Below are positions 41,669-50,404 of a DNA stretch of 50,404 nucleotides, one piece after another. Every line of letters starts with the position of its first letter. Within the stretch, counting starts at the first letter, position 1. The stretch is from the NCBI GenBank assembly GCA_023249405.1, contig JAHFCR010000018.1, forward strand, positions 1 through 50,404, written 5' to 3'. The notes beneath the pieces were generated by a model. That model had not been told where the DNA came from. It saw only the letters and a program-made list of their open reading frames with translations, and did no database searches. The position numbers and the translations under genes are program-made. The stretch is from Peptococcaceae bacterium (lineage in GTDB: Bacteria; Bacillota; DSM-12270; Thermacetogeniales; Thermacetogeniaceae).

Positions 41669-44338
41669 ATGACAGCGGTCAGCAAGCCGGAGTTGCTGGC
41701 TCCAGCCGGAAATCTCCAGGCGTTGAAGGCGGCCGTGGAAAACGGGGCGGATGCCGTATACTTGGGAGGCAAGGCCTTCGGAGCACGTGCCTCTGCTGAA
41801 AACTTCACCAGGGAGGAATTGGCCGAGGCCCTGAATTACGCCCACCTGCGCGGGGTCAAGGTGTACGTGACCGTCAATACGCTGGTAGACAACGGGGAAT
41901 TCGGAGAACTATCCGACTTCCTGTTTTTTTTGTATCAGTCAGGGGCGGATGCCCTGCTGGTTCAGGACCTGGGCGTGATCAACTGGGCCGGAAGGGTGCT
42001 GCCGGACCTGCCCCTGCACGCCAGCACCCAGATGACCATCCACAATGCTGCCGGAGTGCAGTTTCTGGCCGGATTGGGGCTGCGTCGGGTGGTGCTGGCC
42101 CGGGAGACCTCCTATAAAGAGTTGCTGGCCATCAAACGCCAGTCTCCTCTGGAGCTGGAGGTCTTCGTGCACGGCGCCCTCTGTATCAGCTATTCCGGGC
42201 AGTGCCTGTTCAGCAGCATGGTCGGCGGCCGCAGCGGCAACCGGGGCAGTTGCGCCCAGCCGTGCCGGCTGGCCTTCAGCCTGGTGGACGACCGGGAGCG
42301 TCAGGCGCCCTCTGGGCGCGGCGGCGCCTGCCCCGGCGAGCACCTGCTCAGCACCAGAGACCTGATGCTGTTGGACAAGTTGCCGGAACTGGTGCAGGTT
42401 GGGGTATCCGCCCTGAAGATCGAGGGGCGTATGAAGCGTCCGGAATACGTGGCCACAGTGGTCAGGATCTACCGGCACGCCCTGGACCGGGCCTGTGAGG
42501 ACCCGGAGCGCTACCAGGTCTCCGAGGAGGAGGTCCGGGACCTGGCCCAGGTCTTTAACCGGGGGTTCACCGCCGGCTACTTTGACGGTAAACCAGGACC
42601 GGCCCTGATGAGCTACACCAAGCCCAACAACCGCGGCCTGTATCTGGGGCGCGTGCTGAGGACGACTCCCGGCAGGGGGGTGGTATTCAAGACGCGCCTG
42701 CCGCTCCGGGCCGGGGACGGCATCGAGTTCTGGATGCAGAAGGGTGACCGGTCCGGGGTGACGGTGCACAGCATGCTGTTGCACCGTGCCCACCCTGACG
42801 CCCTCTCGGCGGAGCAGGCGGCAGCCAGCGGCCAGATGGCGACGGTGCAGGTCCAGGAGGCCGAGCCGGGCAGCGAGGTGGAGATCACAGTGCCCTTTGC
42901 CGTCAGACCTGAGGACCGGGTGTTCAAGACCCATGACGAGCGGTTGATCAGCGAGGCCCAGCTCAGTTATATGAGGCCGGGCCAGTTGAAGACGCCGATC
43001 AGGGTGACAGCCCGGGCGCGCCGGGGCCAGCCTCTGGAGCTGGATGCCGTGGATGCAGACGGGAACCGGGTGTCAGCGCGGGGAACGTGGTCCGGGGAGG
43101 CGGCGCTGAAGCACCCGCTCACTCCGGAGGTGCTGCGCCTCCAACTGGAGCGCCTGGGGAACACGCCCTTTACCCTGGCCACCCTGGACTGCGACCTGGA
43201 CGAGGGCACCATGTATCCATTGAGCGAACTCAATGCCGTACGGCGCCTCCTCACCACATCCCTGGAGCAGGCCCGGCTGGACCGGTTCCGGCGGAAGTTG
43301 CCGGACCGGATCGAACGAACCGCAGCCGCATTCCGGTCGGCCCTGAGCCAGGATGCCGTTCAGGCCACCGGCCAGCAGCGCCACAAGCCGTTATTGGCGG
43401 TGGCGGTGGCCGATTATGCCAGCCTGGAGGCGGCCCTGGAGGGGGGCGCCGAAACTGTCTATTTCGGCGGGGTATCCTACCGGGGACGGCAGCCCTGGAA
43501 CCCGGACACAGTGGAGCGAGCGGTGAACCTGTGCCAGTCGCGGGGCGCACGGGCCTGCCTGATCATCCCCCGGATCTGGAAGGATGACCAGCCCTCCGGC
43601 GCTGTCGAGTGGATCGACGCAGCCGTCCGGTTGCAGGTTGATGGCGTGGTGGCCGGAGACCTGGGCGGATTGGACCTGGCCATTAAATCCGGACTGGAGA
43701 CGGCCACCGATCTCTCCATTCCGGTCTTCAATGACCTGGCGGTACAGCTGCTGCTGCGGCAGGGAGCACAGCGGCTGACCCTGTCGACTGAACTGAACGG
43801 CGAGCAACTGCGCCGTTTCAGCTACCGGGGCGCGTCATGTCTGGAGCTGGTGGTGCACGGAACCCTGCCTCTGATGATCAGCGAACACTGTCCGCTGGGA
43901 ACGGCAACTGACAAGGGCGACCGCTGCCCCAGCCTCTGCCGCAGCAGTGACTGCCAATTAAAGGATCGCCAGGGGTACCTGTTTCCCCTGCAGCTGGACG
44001 AGCACTGCCGGATGACCCTTTACAACGCCAGGGAACTCTGTCTGATCGAGCATCTGGATGATATAATACAGGACGGGTATGGCGTCCTGAGGCTGGAACT
44101 CCGCTCCCATCAAGCCGGGGAAGTGCTGGAGATCACCGGGGTTTACCGGTGGGCCCTGGACCTGCTGTCGACGGGAGACTGGAACAAGAGCATGGGAAAA
44201 CAGGCCTGGGAACGGTTGAACCGGCTCTCGCCCCAGGGCCTGACCCGCGGCCACTACCTGCGCGGCGTGTTGGCTGGACCTGAGAGAGGGGGAGAGGCGG
44301 CTGGACCGGTATACCCTAAAAAAGCTGGAGTTTCATAA
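41669..44338 (+). CDS. U32-family peptidase/hydroxylase-like protein with C-terminal DUF3656
   Basis: 889 residues. The U32 domain begins PELLAPAGNLQALKAAVENG and includes HASTQMTIHNAAGVQFLAGL, VFVHGALCISYSGQCLFSSM and NRGSCAQPCRLAF (conserved cysteines), then LKIEGRMKRPEYVA. A long C-terminal part carries a second Cys-bearing block (VVHGTLPLMISEHCPLG; CPSLCRSSDC). Relatives include RlhA, which hydroxylates a cytidine in 23S rRNA, so an RNA-modifying role is more likely than proteolysis. The ATG lacks a nearby ribosome binding site; GGGGGAGAG lies 17 bases upstream. Its end overlaps the start of mutS2 by 38 bases. Confidence 0.9.
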   Translation: MTAVSKPELLAPAGNLQALKAAVENGADAVYLGGKAFGARASAENFTREELAEALNYAHLRGVKVYVTVNTLVDNGEFGELSDFLFFLYQSGADALLVQDLGVINWAGRVLPDLPLHASTQMTIHNAAGVQFLAGLGLRRVVLARETSYKELLAIKRQSPLELEVFVHGALCISYSGQCLFSSMVGGRSGNRGSCAQPCRLAFSLVDDRERQAPSGRGGACPGEHLLSTRDLMLLDKLPELVQVGVSALKIEGRMKRPEYVATVVRIYRHALDRACEDPERYQVSEEEVRDLAQVFNRGFTAGYFDGKPGPALMSYTKPNNRGLYLGRVLRTTPGRGVVFKTRLPLRAGDGIEFWMQKGDRSGVTVHSMLLHRAHPDALSAEQAAASGQMATVQVQEAEPGSEVEITVPFAVRPEDRVFKTHDERLISEAQLSYMRPGQLKTPIRVTARARRGQPLELDAVDADGNRVSARGTWSGEAALKHPLTPEVLRLQLERLGNTPFTLATLDCDLDEGTMYPLSELNAVRRLLTTSLEQARLDRFRRKLPDRIERTAAAFRSALSQDAVQATGQQRHKPLLAVAVADYASLEAALEGGAETVYFGGVSYRGRQPWNPDTVERAVNLCQSRGARACLIIPRIWKDDQPSGAVEWIDAAVRLQVDGVVAGDLGGLDLAIKSGLETATDLSIPVFNDLAVQLLLRQGAQRLTLSTELNGEQLRRFSYRGASCLELVVHGTLPLMISEHCPLGTATDKGDRCPSLCRSSDCQLKDRQGYLFPLQLDEHCRMTLYNARELCLIEHLDDIIQDGYGVLRLELRSHQAGEVLEITGVYRWALDLLSTGDWNKSMGKQAWERLNRLSPQGLTRGHYLRGVLAGPERGGEAAGPVYPKKAGVS

Positions 44339-46661
44339 GATCAGAGAGATGCTGGAGGCCTGCTGCCATACTCCCCTGAGCGTGGTCCATGTGCAGGGCC
44401 TGGAACCGTCGGATCAGGTCCAGGATATCCTGCGCTGGCAGGAAGAGACATCCGAGGCGTCGACATTGCTCAGGATCCTGCCTGACCTGGGATTCGAAGG
44501 GATCTCCAACCTGACGCCTTTACTGAGGCGCGCCGCCATCGGTGGGGTGCTGGAGCCGCGGGAACTGTTGTCCTGCCGCCTGACCCTGGCAGCTGCCGAG
44601 CGGATCAAAAAAGAGCTGGCCCAGGTGCGGCAGGATGTGCCCTATCTGCAGGAGTATGCAGCCAGGCTGGAGGGTTGCCGGCCGCTGCAGGACAAGATCG
44701 CTGCCTGCATCCTGCCGGAGGGGGAGATCGCCGACAGCGCCTCCCCGGAACTGGCCCGCCTGCGCCAGCAGATCCGGAGCCTGGAATCCAGAGCCCGCAG
44801 TCAGTTGGACGAGATTCTGACCAAACCGGAGTGGCAGAAATACCTGCAGGAGCCGATCTTCACCGTGCGGGGAGACCGCTATGTGGTGCCGGTCAAGCAG
44901 GAGTATCGCCACCAGTTTCCGGGCCTCGTGCATGACCTGTCCGGCAGCGGGGCGACGGTGTTTATGGAACCGCTCCCCCTGGTCAAGGTGATGAATGACC
45001 TGGCGGCTGCCCGCAGCGAGACGCACCAGGAGGAGGCGCGCATCCTGGATGAGTTGACCCGGTTGCTGGAGGCGTACCACGACGAGGTGCGCACCGATCT
45101 GGAACTCCTCGGCCTGTTGGACTTCGCCTTCGCCAAGGGGCGGTTGGGCATCAAGATGAGGGGGCATCAACCGGCATTTAGCGATGAGCGCAATGTGCAA
45201 CTGCAGGGCGGACGACACCCGCTGCTGAAGGGGGAGGTGGTGCCGCTCGATCTCCGGCTGGGCAAGAATTTCGACTGCCTGGTGATCACGGGGCCGAATA
45301 CCGGGGGTAAGACTGTGGGGCTGAAGACCCTGGGCCTGCTCTGCCTGATGGCCCAGGCCGGCCTGCACGTTCCCGTGGGGGACGGCACGGTGCTGCCGTT
45401 TTTTACCGGCATCTACGCCGATATCGGTGATGAGCAGAGTATTGAGCAATCCCTGAGTACCTTCTCCGGCCACATGATCAACATTGCCCGCATTTTGCGG
45501 GAAGCAGGCCGGGGCAGCCTGGTGCTGCTGGACGAACTGGGTGCCGGGACTGACCCGGAGCAGGGGGCGGCACTGGGTATGGCGATCCTGCAGCAGCTGA
45601 TGCGTAGCGGCGCCCTGATCATCGCCACCACCCATTACAGCGAACTGAAGGTCTTCGCCCATACGGAGGAGCGGGCAGAAAACGCCTCGGTGGAGTTTGA
45701 CAGCGAATCGTTACGCCCCACCTACCGGTTGGCGATCGGGGTGCCGGGAGAGAGCAATGCCTTCGAGATTGCCGGCCGGCTGGGGCTGCTGCCGGCAGTT
45801 TTAGAACGGGCGCGAGCCTTTCTGAGGCCTGAGCAGCGGCAGTTGTCCGACCTGATCAGACACCTCAAGGAGGACCAGGCTGCCGCCTCCGAGGCCCGCC
45901 GGGAGGCCGAGCATCTGAGCGCGGAGGCTCAACAGCTGCAGGTCAGGATCAAGGGTGAAGAAGATCGGCTACGCCAGAAAGAACGGGATGTCTTGGCCAA
46001 GGCTGCCCAGGATGCTCAGGAGTTGGTGCGGGCCGCCCGGAGCGAAGCTGAACAACTGATCCGGTCTCTCCGGGAGGAACAGCGCCGGGCTAGCCGGGAA
46101 GAGCTGCGGCAGGGCGCCCTGACCGCCCGCAGCAAGCTGAATGAGTTGTCCGGGCGGATCGAAGAGCAGGTCGGGAGCATTCTTCCCGAGCCGGTCGGCG
46201 AGGCGATGGGCAGCGTGAAAGCTGGAGACCAGGTGGCGATCCCCCGTTTCAATACCGAGGGGTACGTGCTGGAGGAGCCGCATGGCGGCGGTGATGTGCT
46301 GGTGCAGGTAGGCGCCCTGAAGATGAACCTGCCACTGCATGAACTGCGCCGGAGCGCCAAGAGGGAAAAAGCCAGGAGCTTTTCGGTGCAGGTTCCGACT
46401 CTGGCTCAGCAGGCCGAGGTGTCGCACGAACTGCACCTGCGCGGCCTGCGGGTGGATGAGGCGCTGGAGCAGGTGGACAAGTATCTGGATACTGCCTACC
46501 TGGCCGGATTGACCAGCGTCAACCTGATCCACGGCAAGGGCACCGGCGCTTTGAGAGACGCCCTGCGTCAATACCTGGCCCAGCATCCCTTTGTAGGCTC
46601 CTGCCGTTTCGGCGGCTATTACGAGGGAGGCACCGGCGTGACCGTGGTCACGTTTAAATAG
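44301..46661 (+). CDS. mutS2: Endonuclease MutS2, probable CTG start
   Basis: About 786 residues. The core has Walker A GPNTGGKTVGLKT (near 334), Walker B LVLLDELGAGTDPEQG (near 409), a long coiled-coil (about 520-640) and a C-terminal Smr nuclease domain (ELHLRGLRVDEALEQVDKYL; NLIHGKGTGALRDALRQYL). MutS2 acts on branched DNA and on collided ribosomes. The first ATG (44349) would cut off the conserved TLKKLEFHKIREML start. In frame upstream, a CTG at 44301 lies six bases after GGGGGAG and gives LDRYTLKKLEF, matching the family. I therefore take CTG as the start, inside the last codons of the U32 gene. Confidence 0.93.
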   Translation: MDRYTLKKLEFHKIREMLEACCHTPLSVVHVQGLEPSDQVQDILRWQEETSEASTLLRILPDLGFEGISNLTPLLRRAAIGGVLEPRELLSCRLTLAAAERIKKELAQVRQDVPYLQEYAARLEGCRPLQDKIAACILPEGEIADSASPELARLRQQIRSLESRARSQLDEILTKPEWQKYLQEPIFTVRGDRYVVPVKQEYRHQFPGLVHDLSGSGATVFMEPLPLVKVMNDLAAARSETHQEEARILDELTRLLEAYHDEVRTDLELLGLLDFAFAKGRLGIKMRGHQPAFSDERNVQLQGGRHPLLKGEVVPLDLRLGKNFDCLVITGPNTGGKTVGLKTLGLLCLMAQAGLHVPVGDGTVLPFFTGIYADIGDEQSIEQSLSTFSGHMINIARILREAGRGSLVLLDELGAGTDPEQGAALGMAILQQLMRSGALIIATTHYSELKVFAHTEERAENASVEFDSESLRPTYRLAIGVPGESNAFEIAGRLGLLPAVLERARAFLRPEQRQLSDLIRHLKEDQAAASEARREAEHLSAEAQQLQVRIKGEEDRLRQKERDVLAKAAQDAQELVRAARSEAEQLIRSLREEQRRASREELRQGALTARSKLNELSGRIEEQVGSILPEPVGEAMGSVKAGDQVAIPRFNTEGYVLEEPHGGGDVLVQVGALKMNLPLHELRRSAKREKARSFSVQVPTLAQQAEVSHELHLRGLRVDEALEQVDKYLDTAYLAGLTSVNLIHGKGTGALRDALRQYLAQHPFVGSCRFGGYYEGGTGVTVVTFK

Positions 46662-46666
46662 CCCTT

Positions 46667-49168
46667 CTAATTATATTGCTCCGTCTGGCTATTGCCGGTC
46701 TGATTGTTATTATTAAACAAATTGTTGAGATTTTGCAAGGTGCCTGCTTTCTTTACCTGATGGTCCGGCAGCGAACAGTACAACTTGGGGGCCTGGCTGG
46801 CCGGGACCTCCTCTTCCTGCACGAACTCCGGAGGGCAGCCCCCGCTTTCCAAAAAGCCGGGTACGTTGGCCAGATAGGGCGCGCCGTGGTGCCTGGGATC
46901 AGTGCAGATCTTGACGGTCACCATCTGATTGGACTGGGCGGCCTGGCCTGACGATGTGGAGCCGGCGGGTCCGCCGCTGAGCGGGCTGTACTGCGTGGGC
47001 AGCGCTTCTTTCATATCCCAGGGCTGGTACTTGCCGGTAACTGGCGGCCGCTTCAGGAACACCTTGGTGCTCGTGTTGGGGCTGTAAGGCGCGGCCAGCA
47101 GGCCGTCAGCCGGGTTGATGGTGGCCTCCACGTGAGCATCGCAGGTCGCAGTCGGCACCGTGCCCTGGACGAAGAGATCATCTTCAAGCTCATCCTGGGG
47201 GCAGAAGGCGTTGGGCAGCTGGCCCGACTTGCTGCAGACAGTGGCCCGGACCAGGCCCGGGGGCATCGGAAAATCGGTCACCGGCAGGCCCTCGGTGGCT
47301 TTTTGCATGACCGCCTTCCAGATATAGGCCGGATAGGTCGCCCCAAAAACGTCGTTCATGGTCTCCATGGTAGCCTCTTTATCGAACCCGATCCAGACAG
47401 CCCCGGTATACTCCGGGGTATAGCCCATGAACCAGGCATCTGTTTTGTCGGAAGTGGTGCCGGTTTTGCCTGCTGCCGGGCGGCCAAGCCGGGCGTTGGT
47501 GCCTGTGCCTGCTTTCACCACATTCTCCAGCAGATCGGTCATGACGTAGGCAGTCCGATCCGACATCACCACTTTCTGCTGTGGCTTGGCCTCATATATC
47601 TGTACGCCGTTCTGGTCCAGGATCTTGCGCACGGCATACGGCGGGACGTAGATCCCCTGGTTGGCGATAGCGGAGTAGGCCCCGGCCATCTCCAGCGGGG
47701 AGATGCCGTTGGTGATGCCGCCCAGCGCCAGGGACAGGTTACGGTCCTTGGCCGGATCCAGGGTGGTAATACCCATTCTGATGGCATAGCTGTAGCCGTA
47801 GTCGACCCCGATCTGATTGAGCAGCTTGACGGCGTAGGTGTTGATGGAATTCTCGACCGCGATGCGCATGGTGATCAGGCCGCGGTACTGGTCGTCGTAG
47901 TTATAGAAGGTCTTTGGCCCGAAGGTGGCGGGCACGTCATCCTGAACATAGGCTTCGGTGTAGCCCTTCTCGATTGCCGGGGAGTAGACCACGATCGGCT
48001 TGATGGCGGATCCTGGCTGGCGCTTGGCCTGGGTGGCGCGGTTGAAGGGGCGCATCACCGAATGCTGGCGGCCACCGACCAGGGCCTGGATCTGGCCGGT
48101 GTGCTGGTCGACCAGCACCATCGCTCCCTGCACCTGCTGGCCCTTGTAATCGGCCGGGAAATTGGCCTTGTTGGCGAAAACATCCTCCATCTTCTGTTGC
48201 GCCGGCATGTTTAGAGAAGTGTAGATCTTCAGGCCGCCCTTGTAGATGAGGTTCTGGGCGGCATCCAGCGTCAGTCCCTGCTGCTGCAGGATGCCTTCGG
48301 TCTCGCTGATCACCTGGTCGGTGTAGTACGGGTATTGGTAGCTGCTTTTGGCTCCTTCGTGGTACTGCAATTTCTGTTGTTTGGCCTGGTCGGCCTCCTC
48401 CTGGGTGATCTTGCCGTACTTGACCATCTGGTCGAGCACGATCTCCTGCCTGTGTTTGGCTGTATCAGGGTTGGCGAAGGGGTTGTAGTTGCTGGGGCTG
48501 CGCACTATTTCGGCCATCAAGGCGCTCTCGGCCAGGGTCAGGTCCTTGGCGTTCTTATCGAAGTAGAGCACGGAGGCCGCCTGGATGCCATAGGCGCCGT
48601 TGCCGAACAGGATCCGGTTCAGGTACATTTCCAGGATCTCCTGTTTGGAGTAGTGCCGCTCCACCACCAGGGCCAGGATCGCCTCCTGGATCTTGCGCCG
48701 GAGCGATTTCACGTCGCTGAGATAGGCATTCTTGACCAACTGCTGGGTGATGGTGCTGCCACCCTCGGATTTGGCGCCACCGCGCAGGTCAGCCCACAGC
48801 GCTCTGGCGATCGCTTGCGGATCGATGCCGATATGCTCGTAGAAACGATTGTCTTCAGCGGCTACAAAAGCCTGGGGCAGGTAGGGCGGGAGATCCGAAA
48901 GCGGCACCGGCGTGCGGTTCTCATCCGCAAAGACCTGTGACGCTACCTGATCGTGGCGGTCATAGATGAGCGTGGAGGATGAGCCAGTCAACTTATTCGG
49001 GTCCCAGGACGGGAGTGTGATTATAGCCCAGGCAAAATTGCCGCATCCCACCAGCAAAAGGCTGATCAGGATCAGCATGGCCACCACGGTGATCAACCGG
49101 GCGGGCTTTAATCTTCTTTTTCGTTTCCTTTGTTTGGAGAGATTGAGATCCATCTGCCGTCTAGACAT
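46667..49168 (-). CDS. Class A penicillin-binding protein (PBP1A type)
   Basis: 833 residues. A basic cytoplasmic N-terminus and one membrane helix (LITVVAMLILISLLLVGCG) are followed by a GT51 glycosyltransferase (AAEDNRFYEHIGIDPQAIAR, GGSTITQQLVKN, EMYLNRILFG) and a transpeptidase with SAIK (near 388), SINTY (near 440) and KTGTT (near 560). The C-terminus (from about 680) is a Ser/Gly/Gln-rich extension with spaced cysteines. It polymerises and crosslinks peptidoglycan outside the membrane. The Met at 49168 has GGAGGGG six bases upstream. It converges on mutS2, with five bases between stops, and follows the GntR/RCK_C gene by 41 bases. Confidence 0.95.
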   Translation of the reverse strand: MSRRQMDLNLSKQRKRKRRLKPARLITVVAMLILISLLLVGCGNFAWAIITLPSWDPNKLTGSSSTLIYDRHDQVASQVFADENRTPVPLSDLPPYLPQAFVAAEDNRFYEHIGIDPQAIARALWADLRGGAKSEGGSTITQQLVKNAYLSDVKSLRRKIQEAILALVVERHYSKQEILEMYLNRILFGNGAYGIQAASVLYFDKNAKDLTLAESALMAEIVRSPSNYNPFANPDTAKHRQEIVLDQMVKYGKITQEEADQAKQQKLQYHEGAKSSYQYPYYTDQVISETEGILQQQGLTLDAAQNLIYKGGLKIYTSLNMPAQQKMEDVFANKANFPADYKGQQVQGAMVLVDQHTGQIQALVGGRQHSVMRPFNRATQAKRQPGSAIKPIVVYSPAIEKGYTEAYVQDDVPATFGPKTFYNYDDQYRGLITMRIAVENSINTYAVKLLNQIGVDYGYSYAIRMGITTLDPAKDRNLSLALGGITNGISPLEMAGAYSAIANQGIYVPPYAVRKILDQNGVQIYEAKPQQKVVMSDRTAYVMTDLLENVVKAGTGTNARLGRPAAGKTGTTSDKTDAWFMGYTPEYTGAVWIGFDKEATMETMNDVFGATYPAYIWKAVMQKATEGLPVTDFPMPPGLVRATVCSKSGQLPNAFCPQDELEDDLFVQGTVPTATCDAHVEATINPADGLLAAPYSPNTSTKVFLKRPPVTGKYQPWDMKEALPTQYSPLSGGPAGSTSSGQAAQSNQMVTVKICTDPRHHGAPYLANVPGFLESGGCPPEFVQEEEVPASQAPKLYCSLPDHQVKKAGTLQNLNNLFNNNNQTGNSQTEQYN

Positions 49169-49209
49169 TGGTATCCCCTCCATGTGCTCGTATGAGCTTC
49201 CGGTTTATG

Positions 49210-49881
49210 CTACTGGTTGCTGGTAATCTGGGGAGGACCCGTGAGCAGGGTGAGGTGAAGGTCCTGGGTATGCTCGACGGCTTCAGGGGGGGCGATGACG
49301 GTTAGCACATCCCCAGCCTGGATAATGGTGTGGGCTTCGGGAACGACAATCTCCTTGGCGTGGCGCTGCAATGCCAGTACCGTGCCGCCAGTGCGTGCCC
49401 GAAACTGAACATCCTCCAGGCTTTTCCCGGCCAATGGGGAGTCCGGCTCGACACGCAACTCCTGGATGCGCTGCAGCCGGGTGGCCATCTTAAAAGTATA
49501 GTCCAGCAATTCGTCTGTCAGCCGCACGATCTCGTTATCCAACCGGCTGCGCTCATCCAGGTACTGATTCAGGCGCCGCTGGATGTCCGACAGGATCTGG
49601 CGCTGGCCGTACTCGGCCAGGTAGTTCTCGGCATTCGGTTTAGATTGTACCGTCACCCCGATCCCCGGGTGCAGTTCCACGATCCCTCTCTCCTCAAGGA
49701 TGGCCAGGGCACGGCGAATAGTCTCCGGAGACACGCTGTATCGGCCGGCCAGGGATGAGCGCCCAAAGATGCGCTGCCCCTCGCGGTATTCCCCGCGGGC
49801 GATTCTCGTGGCGATATCGACGGCGATGTTGATGTATCGTGCAAAATGTCCCTGATGAAGATTGTCTGGCAATAAGGCCAT
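49210..49881 (-). CDS. GntR/RCK_C transcriptional regulator, BusR-like
   Basis: 223 residues: a GntR winged helix (ARGEYREGQRIFGRSSLAGR, then YSVSPETIRRALAILEERGI), a coiled-coil linker (QRQILSDIQRRLNQYLDERS to LQRIQELRVE) and a C-terminal RCK_C/TrkA_C domain (SPLAGKSLEDVQFRARTGGT, QAGDVLTVIAPPEAV). This order is that of BusR, which binds c-di-AMP through RCK_C and represses osmolyte uptake. The first ATG directly abuts GAGGGG, so the TTG three codons later (49872) may be the real start. It is upstream of and probably co-transcribed with the PBP gene; no busAB genes are nearby. Confidence 0.85.
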   Translation of the reverse strand: MALLPDNLHQGHFARYINIAVDIATRIARGEYREGQRIFGRSSLAGRYSVSPETIRRALAILEERGIVELHPGIGVTVQSKPNAENYLAEYGQRQILSDIQRRLNQYLDERSRLDNEIVRLTDELLDYTFKMATRLQRIQELRVEPDSPLAGKSLEDVQFRARTGGTVLALQRHAKEIVVPEAHTIIQAGDVLTVIAPPEAVEHTQDLHLTLLTGPPQITSNQ

Positions 49882-50305
49882 CCCCTCTTGAATAACATAC
49901 TAACAATCAGTTTTTAAACTTACAGGTAGGTACAATATTTATCCTGTCATCGAGTTCTGCGCCGTTTTCCTTCAGGCCGGTCGTTAGCCCGGATACGGCA
50001 CCCCCCGCTTCGAAATAAGCGGGGGCATCAGAGCGGGTAGTCATCGGATAAAGTATAGCACATTGAATATGAGGCTAAAAGCCATGCCAGCCTCCCCTTA
50101 AGTTTTGTATGCATGTAGATGAAAAATATGCCATGACTGTGCAGCGTATCTCCAAACGTGAGGCCGGCGCTTCCTGCGATGTTAATTCTAAATGATGACT
50201 ACAGCTAAATTTAGATTGAGATAGAAGAAGATGTCCCCTGATCTGTTTGACCTGTAGCGCACAGCAGCCACAATTATTCTGTCAACGATGGGTGCCAACA
50301 TCCGC
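49882..50305. other. Intergenic region without supported genes
   Basis: Divergent spacer between the GntR/RCK_C gene and tRNA-Leu. It holds a perfect 9-bp hairpin (CCCCCGCTT / AAGCGGGGG, 50002-50025) without T-run, which may be a regulatory RNA structure or a site left by a former gene. I see no coding sequence. Confidence 0.4.
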
Positions 50306-50334
50306 TTGAAAATATAGCATCCTATCTATATAAT
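50306..50334 (+). promoter_or_regulatory. Sigma-A promoter of tRNA-Leu
   Basis: TTGAAA, a 17-bp spacer and perfect TATAAT, 25 bp before the tRNA. Confidence 0.85.
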
Positions 50335-50359
50335 AAGAAAAGATAAAATCTTCATAAAA

Positions 50360-50404
50360 GCCGAAGTGGCGGAATTGGCAGACGCGGCGGACTCAAAATC
50401 CGTT
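50360..50404 (+). tRNA. tRNA-Leu (CAA), partial at the window end
   Basis: 5' acceptor GCCGAAG, the Leu-type D-arm (GCGGAATTGGCAGACGC) and an anticodon stem GCGGA / TCCGT around loop CTCAAAA, giving anticodon CAA. The variable arm, T-arm and 3' end lie outside the window. Confidence 0.92.

Overview
The window looks like chromosomal DNA of an anaerobic, endospore-forming Firmicute of the Clostridia, most like Peptococcaceae/Desulfotomaculum-type organisms. That placement is an inference from gene content and order; no database search was possible. Sporulation markers are an alpha/beta-type small acid-soluble spore protein, a YtxC-family sporulation protein, a GerAB-type germination permease, a NodB-type polysaccharide deacetylase and a YkuD L,D-transpeptidase. 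The right half carries the conserved block thrS - infC-rpmI-rplT - SpoU methyltransferase - pheST - zapA - polX - NIF3 - U32 peptidase - mutS2.

Region 1 (1-3.6 kb) is the right end of an integrated element. It holds an AT-rich OLD-like ATPase/TOPRIM gene and a winged-helix replication-type protein. It ends in an orphan 3' half of a tRNA-Leu(TAA) gene followed by what looks like the original tRNA terminator, the usual signature of a site-specific integrase attachment site. No integrase gene is in the window; it would lie to the left.

Region 2 (3.7-26.6 kb) is a loosely packed accessory and sporulation region. It contains a pentapeptide-repeat protein, two c-di-GMP proteins (7TM-PAS-GGDEF-HD-GYP and stand-alone HD-GYP) on either side of the spore protein gene, a papain-like protease, a geranylgeranyl-reductase-like flavoprotein convergent with an L,D-transpeptidase, a tRNA-Val, a solo GerAB permease, two decayed transposase genes around a BrnT/BrnA toxin-antitoxin pair, and a secreted helical protein. 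It also holds the deacetylase, two paralogous Cys-tailed small proteins with matching sigma-K-like promoters, an XRE regulator/membrane protein pair with a large palindromic operator, a trypsin-like HtrA without PDZ domain, a metallo-beta-lactamase remnant and ytxC. Many genes here have their own strong intrinsic terminators.

Region 3 (26.7-46.7 kb) is dense housekeeping DNA on the + strand. Two T-box leaders (Thr before thrS, Phe before pheST) control the synthetase genes. infC has a structured leader and an ATT start codon, and mutS2 appears to start with CTG inside the end of the preceding gene.

Region 4 (46.7-50.4 kb) has a class A penicillin-binding protein gene directly downstream of a GntR/RCK_C regulator resembling the c-di-AMP sensor BusR. 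The window ends inside a tRNA-Leu(CAA) gene that has a near-consensus promoter.

The best candidates for undescribed biology are the paired small Cys-tailed sporulation proteins, the tRNA-bounded OLD nuclease island, and the BusR-like regulator coupled to a peptidoglycan synthase.
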